A stretch of DNA of 64,000 nucleotides from Siphonodentalium dalli (taxonomy: Eukaryota > Mollusca > Scaphopoda > Gadilida > Siphonodentaliidae), in NCBI GenBank assembly GCA_032622095.1, contig CP136061.1:20772991-20836990 (forward strand). The letters are read 5' to 3'. The notes beneath the pieces were generated by a model. That model did no database searches. It was not told the origin of the DNA and worked only from the letters and a program-made list of their open reading frames with translations. The position numbers and the translations under genes were made by a program. This document shows, piece after piece, positions 1-10,772 of the stretch; the stretch's first letter is position 1, and each line of letters starts with the position of its first letter.

Positions 1-1859
1 CTCCAGACTCGGCCGGCCCTCATAATTGGTTAGAGCAATCAGCAATGCCGAAGCCAAACAATCTGAATTAAGAATAAGAATAACTTTGTCTTCAATAAAA
101 CTAAGACGTAAGAGGGCTAGGCTCCATAACACGAAAGTGATGAATGGAATGGATCTGTGATAGTGTCCTGCAATGGCTGCATGAATACTGTTGGACCAGT
201 AAATTATGAGTATATAATGACAGTAAGTATGTCATGACTATGAGTCTATGTGAACATTCAGACGACCATGATTCAATCGTAATTTTAGTGGAAGGATTTC
301 CATCGTTGGAAGTAACCGGTATTTATAGACTGCGCATGCTCAAGTCAAAATCGCAAGTAAAAAAATAATATCAAGCACTGTTTGATTTTAGATTCGAAAT
401 CGTGGCATATCCTTGCCCTTGGATACATATGTACCTCCACTTACGACGTAATCGCAGTCGTGTGTATGTAAAAATTGTGGCTGGAAGTGGAAAGATCGCA
501 GGGCAGTCAATCACATGCTTTACGAACAACCTACAATATCATCATGTACGACAACATCGCAATCGTGTGAACAAAGTATCCACGATCTCGTCAGGCCCAA
601 TTCCTCCATTTACTGATTTAGCCTATTTTAGGTTTAATAATAATACCATTTTTATATTTGTAACGTCACGTAAACGTGGTCATCTATGAGTCACTATGAG
701 TCTGACTATGAGTATGACTGTGCATCTTTGTATATGACTGTATCATCCATCCAGGGCCTTGAGGGCAAATAATCTCACTCACTCAGAGATTGAGAGTCAG
801 TTGACAAACCGATGTCAATTATAATTTAGATCAAGTTCAATTCCAATTTCTAACTATTTTTTTTTTAATTTAAAAACACAGTCTAACTTCAGATCATGAA
901 AACACTTTATTTCAATTCAATGAAAACAGAAACGTTGTGTCAGCGAAATATCCTGATAATGTTGGATCACATCAGTTGTAACAGTATCAATATAAATAGG
1001 TTAGTCCGTGAAAAATAATGGAAAAATGGGCAAATAATAAACCTTTTCTTCAACGCGATCCTCCATTTTTGTTTGGTTACCAAGGAAGTCACGGAAACGA
1101 CCGAGAGCTATGCAAGTCCACTCTTCGGACAAAATATTGCTGCCGTATATATAACCGGTCATATAGTCCGGCAACCAAACCGCGATTTTTGGCCAATGTG
1201 GGTTTTCGCGTATAAAGTATTTTTCTTTGCGGATTCCAGTGACCTAGGGGTACATTCTGAAGAATCCACCGGCTTACTAGCTGGCAGCGTTGAGGGATTT
1301 GAGAAATTGGAGTAAATACCAAGATGGCCGTCAAAATGGTATCCTTGCCAAAGGGATGTTTCTACTGGTAAATAACAAGAAATGTATAGCACCAGCACAC
1401 TGTTTATGATTCTGGATCTCAATATGTTTTTTCAGCTGAATTTGTGATGATGGTTTCAAAGATGGCTGTCAAGATGGCAGCTTGAATTCGGGAAAATATT
1501 AGTTCCCAACAAAAAAACTAGTACCGGTATGTGGACTAGCTCCTATTGGCCAAAGGGCTAAAGTCAGTCTGACATAAATAGATATACAACCGGAACCTTG
1601 GTTGGTGTTTTCTTATGTAGATGAACACGAACCAAAATAAATCATGTCACTTAACTTATACTGAAATGATATGAACAAAATGTTGATATATAACACGCGT
1701 TCTGACAAAAATTATACTAGACTTGACAGTGGGTATCATTCATTTTTGTTTAACCATGTGTTCACCCTTTGTGGTACAACTTATATGCACTAATTATTTA
1801 GTAAATCAGATGGAAAGTTGATCTTATTCAATGAGTTGTTTTTTTATGGCAGAAGCCTG
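1..1859. other. intergenic, no recognised gene
   Basis: AT-rich sequence with short chance open frames only (for example 402-689), which show no domain and no splice continuity. Around 1320-1480 there are scattered AAGATGGC-type words. I see no promoter, RNA gene or transposon ends that I can define. Confidence 0.6.
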
Positions 1860-2314
1860 TAGTACCTTACAAAATATCCCTTATAAAAACCCACTCTGGT
1901 AAAAGCCTGGTTCTACTCTAATGTGGTAAAGTAAGGTTAACAATGTTTTTACTCAGTTAAAACCCATGTAAAAAGGACACACCCTTGTAAATTCCATGTA
2001 AATGCATGGTAAAATCAGGTTAACAATAATATACTGTGGTAAATGTCTTGTAAAACCCATGTAGAAAGGACATACTCTTGTAAATTCCAAGTAAATCATG
2101 ATAAAAAGTCAGGTTTACAATGATATACATGTACTCTGGTAAAAACCATGTAAAACCCATGTAAAAAGAAAATACCCTTGTAAATTCCAAATAAAGGCAT
2201 GGTAAAGTCAGGTTAACAATGATATACTCTGGTAAAAGCCATGTAAAACCCATGTAAAAATACATACCCTTGTAATTGCTGGTGAAACAGGACATACCTG
2301 CCATGGGTAAAACC
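1860..2314 (+). repeat. left arm of a foldback array (about 95-bp units)
   Basis: Tandem degenerate units of about 90-100 bp built from the words CTCTGGTAAA, CCATGTAAAACCCATGTAAA, CCCTTGTAAATTCCAAG and GGTAAAGTCAGGTTAACAAT. The same words return in reverse complement at 3780-3995, so the two arrays are the arms of a large foldback structure. The open frame on the minus strand here (2020-2337) is a by-product of the repeats. Confidence 0.75.
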
Positions 2315-2323
2315 CATGTAAAT

Positions 2324-3223
2324 GGATCCGGGCCCACTCGCCCCAGGGCCCACTCGCCCCAGGAAGTTTTTGGGGCGAGCTGGCCCAGCTTTCAGGGGCG
2401 AGTTGGCCCGGGTATTACATTTGTATTAAAGTTGTAAAAAGTTAATATATATTGATATATAAATTTTTTAAGTTCATATTATGATATATTTCAGAGTTAT
2501 GTCCATTAATTTCGACATTTAGATTACTTTAGGCACGTTTGTTGGCAAAGATAATAGCCGGTATATCACACTAGTTGGTTTGAACGACGAACCAGCGAAT
2601 TCATAAATAACAAAAATGAACTGTTTTCATATTATTGATATTAAAGTTTCTCTTATTCTCTGAGTTCATCTCACTATCTCTGGAGTTTGGGAAACCCTTA
2701 GCCGTTATTGTCCCCACTCTTATCCTATCAAAACAATAGAAGCAGGTTGTTTACAGAGTAACCAGTCGACTAGTCACACTTCAGAGGGTGAGATGGCTCC
2801 AGAACGTGTGATAGATAATCACTTTCATATGCCGACCACAAACAGTATACAAGAAAACTAAGATGCATGCATCAGGTCGCCCGTGAACAATTTATCATAG
2901 AATTCTAGTAGCTATCGATTACACATTTTGGAATATCTGTCTGTATGTATCTGCTCGACCGATCCGCCTCGGAATTGGTATTTAACGTGTCAACCTGACC
3001 TCGCTCATAGACATGTTTCTGGACCTTGACCGATCCGACTATCCAATCTATCTCCTGACAACCCTTAGAGAGAGACAGAGGGAGGGAGAGAGAGAAAGCA
3101 AGCAAAAAGACACAAAAGAAAACCAACTTAAATAAGGCATTATCCCTTGGGGCGAGTTGGCCTGGGGCGAACTGGCCTAGGTCGACTGGGGCGAGTGGGC
3201 CCTGGGGCGAGCTGGCCCGTTTC
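2324..3223. mobile_element. 900-bp TIR element with 9-bp target duplication
   Basis: The element is bounded by the direct repeat CATGTAAAT at 2315-2323 and 3224-3232. Its ends are GC-rich and inverted: the words CGGGCC, CTCGCCCC and AGGGCCCACTCGCCCC near the left end are matched by their complements at 3148-3220. It carries a (GA)n stretch near 3068-3105 and no coding frame. A 9-bp duplication fits Mutator-like or P-like transposition; 8 bp (hAT) cannot be excluded. It landed inside the foldback array, whose units contain CATGTAAA. Confidence 0.75.
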
Positions 3224-3232
3224 CATGTAAAT

Positions 3233-3779
3233 CAGTACATACTGTAGTAAATAACTTCCTCGGGAAAACAGCTCTTTAAAAAAAGCCCTTTAAATGTTTG
3301 TATTATTTCTTTACGTTTCTGAATATATCTGTTATTTAGTTAATATAGATTTCTTCAAGAACAAAAACACTCTTTTAATCGTGCTTTACTTCGAAAGTTG
3401 TCAGTTACTTTTTATATGGGTTGGTTCCAATCAGAGATGGATTTTGTGAATAACTGAGTTCTACGATCCCCACTATCAATGTTATGTGGCAGCTATAATA
3501 ACACATCTTTTGATTTCGAATGAGATATGAGGTAATTCCATACAATAATATACAAGTAATACAAGGGGAATGATGTTACAATTCTTAGTCCTATTTCTAG
3601 ACTAAAGTATGATATGTTGTCCTTGGAGCAGTTCAGACTTATACTACCAATTCTACAAAACATATATTTAATTGGGTTTTTGTGTATTTAAGTCCAAAAT
3701 GTTAACAACTTTGTAAGGTGGGAGTCTAATCAATCTCAAAATTGAGGTTACGTAGGCTCTCATGTTGTCAATGTTTGTA
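3233..3779. other. spacer of the foldback structure
   Basis: AT-rich stretch between the inserted element and the right foldback arm. No coding potential or RNA gene seen. Confidence 0.5.
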
Positions 3780-3995
3780 TGTAATGGTACAGTAATACAC
3801 CAGGATTTACCAGAGTATATGTAAGTGGGGTACATCATGCCTTTACTTGGAATTTACAATGTTATGTCCTTTTTACATGGCTTTTATATGGCTTTTACCC
3901 GAGTATATCATTGTTTACCTGACTTTACCACATTTTACCACAATAGAGCCTGGTAAACCATGGTTTACCAGTCTCTCACCAGAGTGATTTTTCAA
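3780..3995 (-). repeat. right arm of the foldback array
   Basis: Reverse-complement copy of the array at 1860-2314, recognisable by CCAGAGTATA, TTTACTTGGAATTTACAA, CTTTTTACATGGCTTTTA and CTGACTTTACCACA. It ends with the pair CACCAGAGTGA, matching CACTCTGGTAAA at the left end. Confidence 0.7.
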
Positions 3996-4555
3996 GAACA
4001 TAAGTGATCTCTATTTCACAATAGCATATTATACGTAACTAAGGTGTTTTGTCTCTATTTTGTTACTTAGTCAGTGGACAACAATTGTACCCGGTGTCAT
4101 ACTCAAACGTTAACAGAATGGGACAGAATATTGTTAAAAATAAGTCTTATTGTTATCTAAATATTTCCCTCAATAAATAGGACTCCTTCTGAACTTTTAT
4201 TTATCTGTCGTCTGCTTTTATCACCTAAACATCCCTCCAAATGAATAATAGATCATTCCAATGTAGAATTTTATGCTGAGCAGTCAATAGAATGATAGAG
4301 AAGGAAAGTAAATGAAAGTGTCATTGACACTTTAGCTCAACTTGGGAAGAAATTTATTGTTTGCTGAACAATGAATAGAATGATAAAGAAGAAGGAAAGC
4401 CAAAAAGTTACAGTAAAGGTCTTGTATTGTTTAGATGAAATAATTTTCATTTGAAACATTTTACCAAGAAGGTCTTGTATTGTGTAGATGTTACAGTAAA
4501 GGTCTTGTATTGTGTATATGAAATAATTTTCATTTGAAACATTTCACCAATAACT
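3996..4555. other. intergenic, no recognised gene
   Basis: Some short local duplications occur around 4400-4560, where GGTCTTGTATTGTGTA and ATGAAATAATTTTCATTTGA are repeated. No coding or RNA gene is visible. Confidence 0.5.
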
Positions 4556-5865
4556 GTATGTGGGTTGCAGGGTGTGCTGATGGATTCAAATTTGAAATCC
4601 AAGATGGCTGCTGGCAAACAAATTTTGGAAATAATTGATGGCTCCAATCTAGAGGACAACCCGAAGATCCATATGAAGTTTGGTGACGATTGGATGAGGA
4701 ATGTGGCCTGTAGGGTGTGCCGAAGGATTTAGTCAGGCAAAGAGTAAAATCAAAGATGGCTGCTGACAGCAATGTTACTTAATGAATTTCGGGAATAATC
4801 GATAGCTCCCATCTAGAGATCACCCTGAAAATACATATGAAGTTTGGTGACGATCAGATGAGGGATGTGACCTGTAGGGTGTGCCGAAGGATTTATTCAT
4901 GTAAAGAGTAAAATCGAAAATGGCTGCTGGCAGCCATGTTTATCTACGAATTTCGAAAAACAAATCGATGGCTCCCATCTAGAAGTCACCATGAAGATCC
5001 ATATAAAGTTTAGTGATGATGGATGAGGGATGAGGTTTGTAGGGTGTGCCATGTTTTTCATTGAAAATTGTTTGAATTCAATGGCTCTCATCTAGAGGTG
5101 ATGCAAATTTTAAAAACAATTCTCCAATAAATGCTGGCTGAGCCAATGGATTCAAATTTGAAATCTAAGATGGCTGCCAGCAGCCATGTTTTAAAAAAAT
5201 TTCAGAAAAAATTGATGGCTCCATCTGGAGATCACCGCGAAGATCCTATGAAGTTTGGTGATGATCGGATGAGCAGGGTTCGCGCTGCCACTTGCCAATG
5301 GCAAAAATAATTCACATTTGGCAAAAAATATTTTCATTTGGCAAAAATTTTGGCAAGTCACTTTTGATTCCTCAGAAAGTTTATTAATATTTGTCAATCA
5401 ATGCCATTCATTTCTGAAAACTCGTTCGTTATTAATGGTACTAGTGGTGATTTGCACATGCATAAAGTTATGAAAAGTTAACACCTCTATCAATATGATA
5501 TCATAGTATCGAAGGGTGGAGGGATTGCTAGTATGTCTGGTTGTGGTGTTTACATAGCTAATCCTTTGTTTCGATGTGCCTTCTGATGAAGAAACTCTTC
5601 TACAATTGCATTATGTTGCTGGTTTGGTTGGATTGTCGAAATAGTCAAAATAAAAGAAACACTGTTGTAGAAACTGATAACATTTGGCAACTCATAACAG
5701 CATTTGGCAAAAATTATTTTCATTTGGCAAAAGTAAATTTCGGGCCAGCGAGGACCCTGCGGATGAGTGACGCGGCCTGTAGCGTGAGCCAAAGGAAATT
5801 GCACGAATGGCAGATGCCAACACACGGCAATAGCTCAAACTTTACAAAGTAATATACAAAGTAAA
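4556..5865 (+). repeat. tandem core of about 160-bp units, split by a hAT MITE
   Basis: Four to five degenerate units of about 155-165 bp containing AAGATGGCTGCTGGCA, TCGATGGCTCCCATCTAGAG, ATGAAGTTTGGTGACGAT and TGTAGGGTGTGCCGAAGGAT. The array is interrupted at 5274-5759 by a hAT-type MITE and resumes at 5760 with GGATGAGTGACGCGGCCTGTAG. Tandem cores of this length are typical of bivalve pearl/CvA-like elements, but the usual microsatellite and terminal hairpin are not obvious here. Confidence 0.65.
5274..5759. mobile_element. hAT-type MITE, 486 bp
   Basis: Flanked by the 8-bp duplication CGGATGAG at 5266-5273 and 5760-5767. Terminal inverted repeats are CAGGGTTCGCGCTG on the left and CAGGGTCCTCGCTG read inward from the right. 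Both ends carry iterated CATTTGGCAAAA motifs, probably the subterminal transposase-binding sites usual for hAT elements. No transposase. It is related at the ends to the larger element at 30398-32058. Confidence 0.85.
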
Positions 5866-6002
5866 GTTGAGCCAAAAACTGGCTTCAGTGCAATTACGCG
5901 GAACATTTAAAAGCATGCCCAATTATTCTGACCACTTTTAGTGATCAATTCAGATAAGGTCAACAATTTGTGACTTTGTGTTCATGTTATGGTCTGTGTA
6001 CT

Positions 6003-6100
6003 TTCCAGAGAAGAAAAGCAGAATGAGGTTCGCAGAGGGTGAATTTACTCATTCTGCAAATGACCAGCACCTTATTTTGAGGCCTGCCACCAAGTCTGAT
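6003..6100. mobile_element. MITE-A fragment (short hairpin form)
   Basis: Contains CAGAATGAGGTTCGCAGAGG and the returning arm CTCATTCTGCAAATGACC followed by TTTTGAGGCCTGCC. This is a deleted copy of the hairpin MITE family described at 21967-22387. Confidence 0.7.
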
Positions 6101-6185
6101 AATACACATCTGAGTTACAAGATGAAATGTTCATACGGATATATGGAATGATGGTCAGATGTTTGTATGGATTGAGCCCTCAACT

Positions 6186-6851
6186 ATATGTGACCCGCCA
6201 TATCAAATCCAGTCGTAAGTCGGGATTTTTGTTACCCTGTGCCAATGCATTCTCTTATATATGCGAGTCTCCCATAGCGAGTCTCCCATATATATAGAGA
6301 ATACATTGGCCTAACAATATTTACCTTGACCTTGTGAGTCAGTGCTTTCTCTTATATATGCGACCCTCCCTATGGGAGACTTGCATATATAAGAGAATGT
6401 ACTGGCACAGGATCTTTAATGCTGCACAAACGCAGCATCCAATCATATATATGAGAATGCATTGGCCTAACAAACGCAGCATCCAATCATATATATGAGA
6501 ATGCATTGGCCTAACAATTTTTTATCATTTTTTTTAACTAAATGTTTCTTACAATTTTTAGGACGTAAAATAAAAAAACATCCATTACACTGCAGGGAGC
6601 CCCACACATATATAGAAGCATATAGAAGAGTGTCGTCTGCTCATGTTTGTCTGGGGCTCTGTATGGGTGAAATTAGAAAATTGTTAAAGAATACAATAAA
6701 AAATTATTAAAATTGTAAAAAATTGTTAGGCCAATGCATTCTCTTATATATTCGAGGCGACCTATGGTCGACTCGCATATATAAGAGAATGCATTGGCAC
6801 AGGGTAAAAAAATCCCGACTTGGGACTGGATTTGATATGGCGGGTCACATA
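6186..6851. mobile_element. hairpin-cassette MITE with ATATGTGACCCGCC ends
   Basis: Long inverted ends: the left begins ATATGTGACCCGCCATATCA and the right ends with the complement up to GGCGGGTCACATAT. Inside each end comes GTCGGGATTTTT and then CCCTGTGCCAATGCATTC, the start of the hairpin cassette. Hairpins lie near 6240-6313, 6337-6410 and 6728-6806, with two further half arms near 6445-6515. Termini differ from the TTAA-flanked relatives, and the target duplication is unclear because the junction is itself palindromic. Confidence 0.7.
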
Positions 6852-7189
6852 TGCCCCAAAGCTCCTGCGGGGGTTGTGGCTAATAAGCCATATACTACTG
6901 GTTCTAGTGGGTTCAGAAATGATGTTTTAGGTATAGTACGTACTGCATATATTAGAAGAAAAATGCTAAAACCACTGGGTCCTCCCATAGCTAGCCCTTT
7001 TGAACAAATCTGAATTCCAGTCATCTAAAGACCATACCATCCACACCAAATGCAAGCCCAGTCATCTAAGGTTTGTTGAAAAGATGTTTGAAGACAAATT
7101 GTGGACTTGTTCGGGTATGTGAAATTTATAAGTTAGTACTCAGGTGCTATGCCAACCTGGGGAACATAGCATTCTACTAACGCTAAATT

Positions 7190-7557
7190 GGCCACTCTCA
7201 CCGGTTTTCTGTGATAAAGTTACCCAGGTTCCTGAAATTGTGATAAAGTTACCCAGGTTGGGGAGAATTGTGATAAAGTTACCCAGGTTAATAATATTTC
7301 ATGTTTAGCAACAAATTATTCATTTTTGCGATCAAAATGACGAACTACAGTACTAATATGCCTTTAATGTATGCTTAATAAGGGTTATTACTTGCCAAAA
7401 CTGAACAGTATTTCCCTCTGTCACTTTTAAATCGAGTTCAAATTGTGAGATTTGCTTAACCTGGGTAACTTTATCACAATTATCTCCAACCTGGATAACT
7501 TTATCACAAAAATAGGAACCTGGATAACTTTATCACAAAAAAACGGTGAGAGTGACC
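7190..7557. mobile_element. 368-bp foldback MITE with TGTGATAAAGTTACCCAGG iterons
   Basis: Ends are inverted: GGCCACTCTCACCG on the left and CGGTGAGAGTGACC on the right. Each arm holds three copies of TGTGATAAAGTTA(C/T)CCAGG in opposite orientation. A duplicate lies at 11279-11646 within the segmental duplication. No clear target duplication. Confidence 0.65.
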
Positions 7558-7723
7558 TATTCAGCTCTACTAACATCGCCGAAAATTTCAAAGAAATTGA
7601 CCATACCACTCCATAGAAAACATCATATGAACTATGCTCAAATATTCACATCTCAATTCGGGACGCAACTATCAGTGATAAACTAACTCAAATGATTTTG
7701 CCATCAAGAGTCATTGCATTTAA

Positions 7724-8198
7724 TCTATTATATATTTTGGAAGATCTGTCTGTCTGTGTGTGTGTTCGCGATGAACTCGAAAACGGCCGACCCGATTTCG
7801 ATGAAACTTCGTATGTGAGGGTACTATCGGTCGGGAAGTGGCATAGGCATATTAATTTTCAGATCCGAGGTCAACTTTTCACGTGCCGAGGTCAAATCTG
7901 TTCTTACGCTGTGTTACAGGACTTTCATTTGAGTTCTGTGCTTACAAATCGATTCGAAACAGCGCGAATAATAAAATGCCAGTCATAATAATGACACTGT
8001 GAGAATCTTTCATGTTTCCTCTTTCCAACGATATATAATGCGTACGTATCCGTTTTAGTTATCTGCCTCAATTATCAAGAAGAAGTGGTACTATCTTCCA
8101 TCAGGATAAAAACAATGCGCATCATATATGACGTCGTTAGAGGTCATAACGTTAGATCATGTTAACGCTTAACCGGCCGATGCATTTGACTGTTTCAG
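7724..8198 (+). mobile_element. Helitron, 5' part only
   Basis: Starts A|TCTATTATATATTTTGGA, the same 5' end as the complete copy at 11813, and carries GAAAACGGCCGACCCGATTT. The copy stops at the end of the segmental duplication at 8198 and lacks the CTAG 3' end. The open frame at 7692-7988 crosses its start and is not a gene. Confidence 0.75.
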
Positions 8199-8580
8199 TT
8201 GTCCATGTAGGCGTCGAAGTTGCCCATGTAGGCGTCGAAGTTGCCCATGTAGGAGTCAAATTTGCCCATGTAGGCGTCAAAGTTGCCCGATAGGCGTCGA
8301 AGTTGCCCGATAAAAGGTGTCGAAGTTGCCCGAAAAAAGGCCTCAAAGTTGCCCGATAAAAGGTTGTCCGATGGGCGTCGAAATTGCCTTATGTGCGTCG
8401 AAGTTGCCCTTGTAGGCGTCGTAGTTTCCCGATGGGCGTCGAAGTTGCCCGATGGGCGTCGTAGTTGGTCGATGGGCGTCAAAGTTGCCCGATGGGCGTC
8501 GAAGTTGCCCGATAAAATGCGTTGAAATTGCCCGATGGGCGTCGATATTGCCCAATGGGCGTCAAAATTGCCATAGCTGG
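8199..8580. repeat. 20-bp minisatellite (GGGCGTCGAAGTTGCCCGAT)
   Basis: About 19 units of GGGCGTCGAAGTTGCCCGAT with variants (CATGTAGGCGTCGAAGTTGC, plus units carrying AAAAG). It begins exactly where the duplicated segment ends. The open frames over it in several frames are repeat artefacts. Confidence 0.95.
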
Positions 8581-9084
8581 ATGGCTTAAATTTCACCTCC
8601 AAAAGTCATCGGATGCATGTCTCAAATTCGAGACAAAGAAGTTCGTCGGTTCAAAGCGACAAAGTCGACTCGCCAATGTCTCAAAAGGAAGCTATGCTTA
8701 CACACACACATATATATATTCCAAAACAAAGGCGAGGGGACCTAGTCACTAGAGCATTTTACTGTAATAATGATAATCTTATGATGTAATACAGTATATA
8801 CTTTATGTACTAAAACAAGAGAGTAAATTACTAAAAATATATAGCTTATGCAGACATAAAACCATTTTTCTTAAGCAAGCATGTTATAAATATATATATG
8901 CAAACTGAAAATATTTTAAAATTACTTTTAATTAATATAATTAATTAAAAATGATCAACTTGATTGCAAGGAGCGGATTGCAGGCTACAATTTTTTGTAT
9001 AGTAAGCAACTCATGAATATTGACAAGAGATTGTTACAATGTATAACGTATTGGACATTTAGTAATCTATACATGTATGTGACA
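8581..9084. other. intergenic, AT-rich
   Basis: Short (CA)n/(TA)n stretch near 8700-8720. No gene or element ends recognised. Confidence 0.5.
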
Positions 9085-9540
9085 TTAACACTAAAGTTAA
9101 CTCCATGTAATAATTCAACCAGCATCCAACCAAATTTTAAAATGATTGTCAAGTCAAAATATAAGCTCTGTAATTTGAATAATATTCAGTATAACCTACA
9201 TATAACTGAACTTCTACATACAGAGAAAGGCAGCTATTCAGTTTACTTGAACATTTGTGGTGATATTGATCATGTTATGATCGGGCACATGTATGCCATT
9301 TCATGAAATTTGTTAACTCCATGTGATAATTCAACCAGCATCCAATAGATTTTTAAAAAAGATTGCTCAAGTCAAAATATAATCTCTGTAATTTCAAAAA
9401 TATAAAGTATAACCTACATAGAACCGAACTTCTACATACAGAGAAAAGCAACTATTCAGTTTACTTGGACATTTGTAGTGATATTGATCCATGTTATGAT
9501 CGGACACATGTAATATATGTATGCCCTTTCATGAAATTTG
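9085..9540 (+). repeat. two tandem units of about 225 bp
   Basis: The block starting TTAACTCCATGTAATAATTC and running through GAACTTCTACATACAGAG and TTACTTGAACATTTGTGGTG is repeated once, the second copy starting near 9313. The open frames in each copy are homologous by repeat only. Confidence 0.85.
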
Positions 9541-10772
9541 TAAAAATTAGAACCAAAGTTCAACTTCTCTATTGAAAAATGATAACTAGCCAAACTTATA
9601 TCTAAGTCAGACTATCAAACTATATTTGCAATACCTAATACTAAATTATTCAAAGTCGGACGCCTGACAAAATAATGTTTAAAAACTTTCTTAAAAAGTT
9701 GACAAGTAAATATTGGGTATGCAAAAATCACTAAGTCAAAACTAGGATAGATTCGATTTGAAAAATTCATAACTCAAAAAGTTCATATTGAAAACATAAA
9801 AATTAAATTACATGTTCAAAATTGAGAACAAATTAAATTTCAGAGAAAGTTGACTGAATAAGAAAATTAAAATATATTTCATTTCAAAACATTTAAAAAT
9901 TAAATATCAATGTATAAAATTTAGAATTAAAAAAAATTAATTCAAAGTCAAAATTTGAAGTATAACATTCAACAAGTGAATAAGTCATTAATGTCCATCT
10001 TGAATTCCACGATGATGTCACAATATGAAAGTAGACACTGCATGGTCCATATAGAATTGACGTCACTGATAAACATGGCAATAATATAAATAGATCGTGA
10101 TGTCACAGATGATGTCACTTCCAATAGTAATAACAGATTCAGGTTATAAATAACTCTTAACGTCATGTCCACATGCTAAACATGGATGCAGCACAGAACT
10201 CCATTCGAACAAGCAGTTAGCACCATGAACGTAAATGATATATACATCGCTGTTAGCACGGACGTCAATCGTTCAATAGCGGGCATTGCTGAGAAAGCCC
10301 CAGAACCAAGTTCGTTGTTAACCGTGAATATCGTGTAGCGTTAACATTTGATAAAATGTAATTAAAACTTCCATAACCATTGACCATTAAACGCTCTGAT
10401 GGTTCGATGAACGATGATATTAAGGATTTATATTACCTTAAAGTCCAGATAGTCGGGAGTCCATTTCCTTGATATAATAAGAATTACCACAGAAGCGCCC
10501 ACGGAATGAACACATGTAATTGCTCCTGAGTGAATACATTCCTCCATTGGCCGATACATTAGCAATAATTAACTGATTAATTCGGTATCTCGATGACAAT
10601 ATTGCTGTGCTCTGTCAATATACTGATTGAATCTCTCGTTCCGGCCTTAGAGCTGACTTCGGATGACAATATATCGATCTGTCGAAAGTTTTTTTAAATA
10701 ACTAAACAAGGAACTAAAAACTTAATCGAAGTGCCATGTCGAAAAAATTCGAAATCGAGTAATTCGCATATA
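9541..10772. other. intergenic, AT-rich, nothing recognised
   Basis: Very AT-rich to about 9960, then more mixed sequence with several TGACGTCA-like and GATGATGTCA words (10000-10160). No conserved frame, RNA gene or transposon end found. Confidence 0.5.

Larger units (their letters stand above)
6684..8198 (+). repeat. segmental duplication, copy 1 (1515 bp)
   Basis: Near-identical to 10773-12287 with a constant offset of 4089 and no length change; I noticed only a handful of substitutions (for example near 6825, 7184 and 8118). It starts inside a hairpin MITE and ends inside a Helitron, so its borders are not element ends. The right neighbour of copy 1 is a 20-bp minisatellite, whereas copy 2 continues the Helitron, so copy 2 looks ancestral at this border. 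Confidence 0.95.

Noticed and set aside
402-689. 95-codon frame in the left intergenic region
   Set aside because: No domain, no splice context and no repeated conservation in the window.
6723-7013. Paired 96-codon frames at 6723 and 10812
   Set aside because: They start inside a MITE hairpin and are duplicated with the segment; no domain, and other frames are equally similar.
8195-8602. Open frames on both strands, up to 135 codons
   Set aside because: Product of the GGGCGTCGAAGTTGCCCGAT minisatellite.
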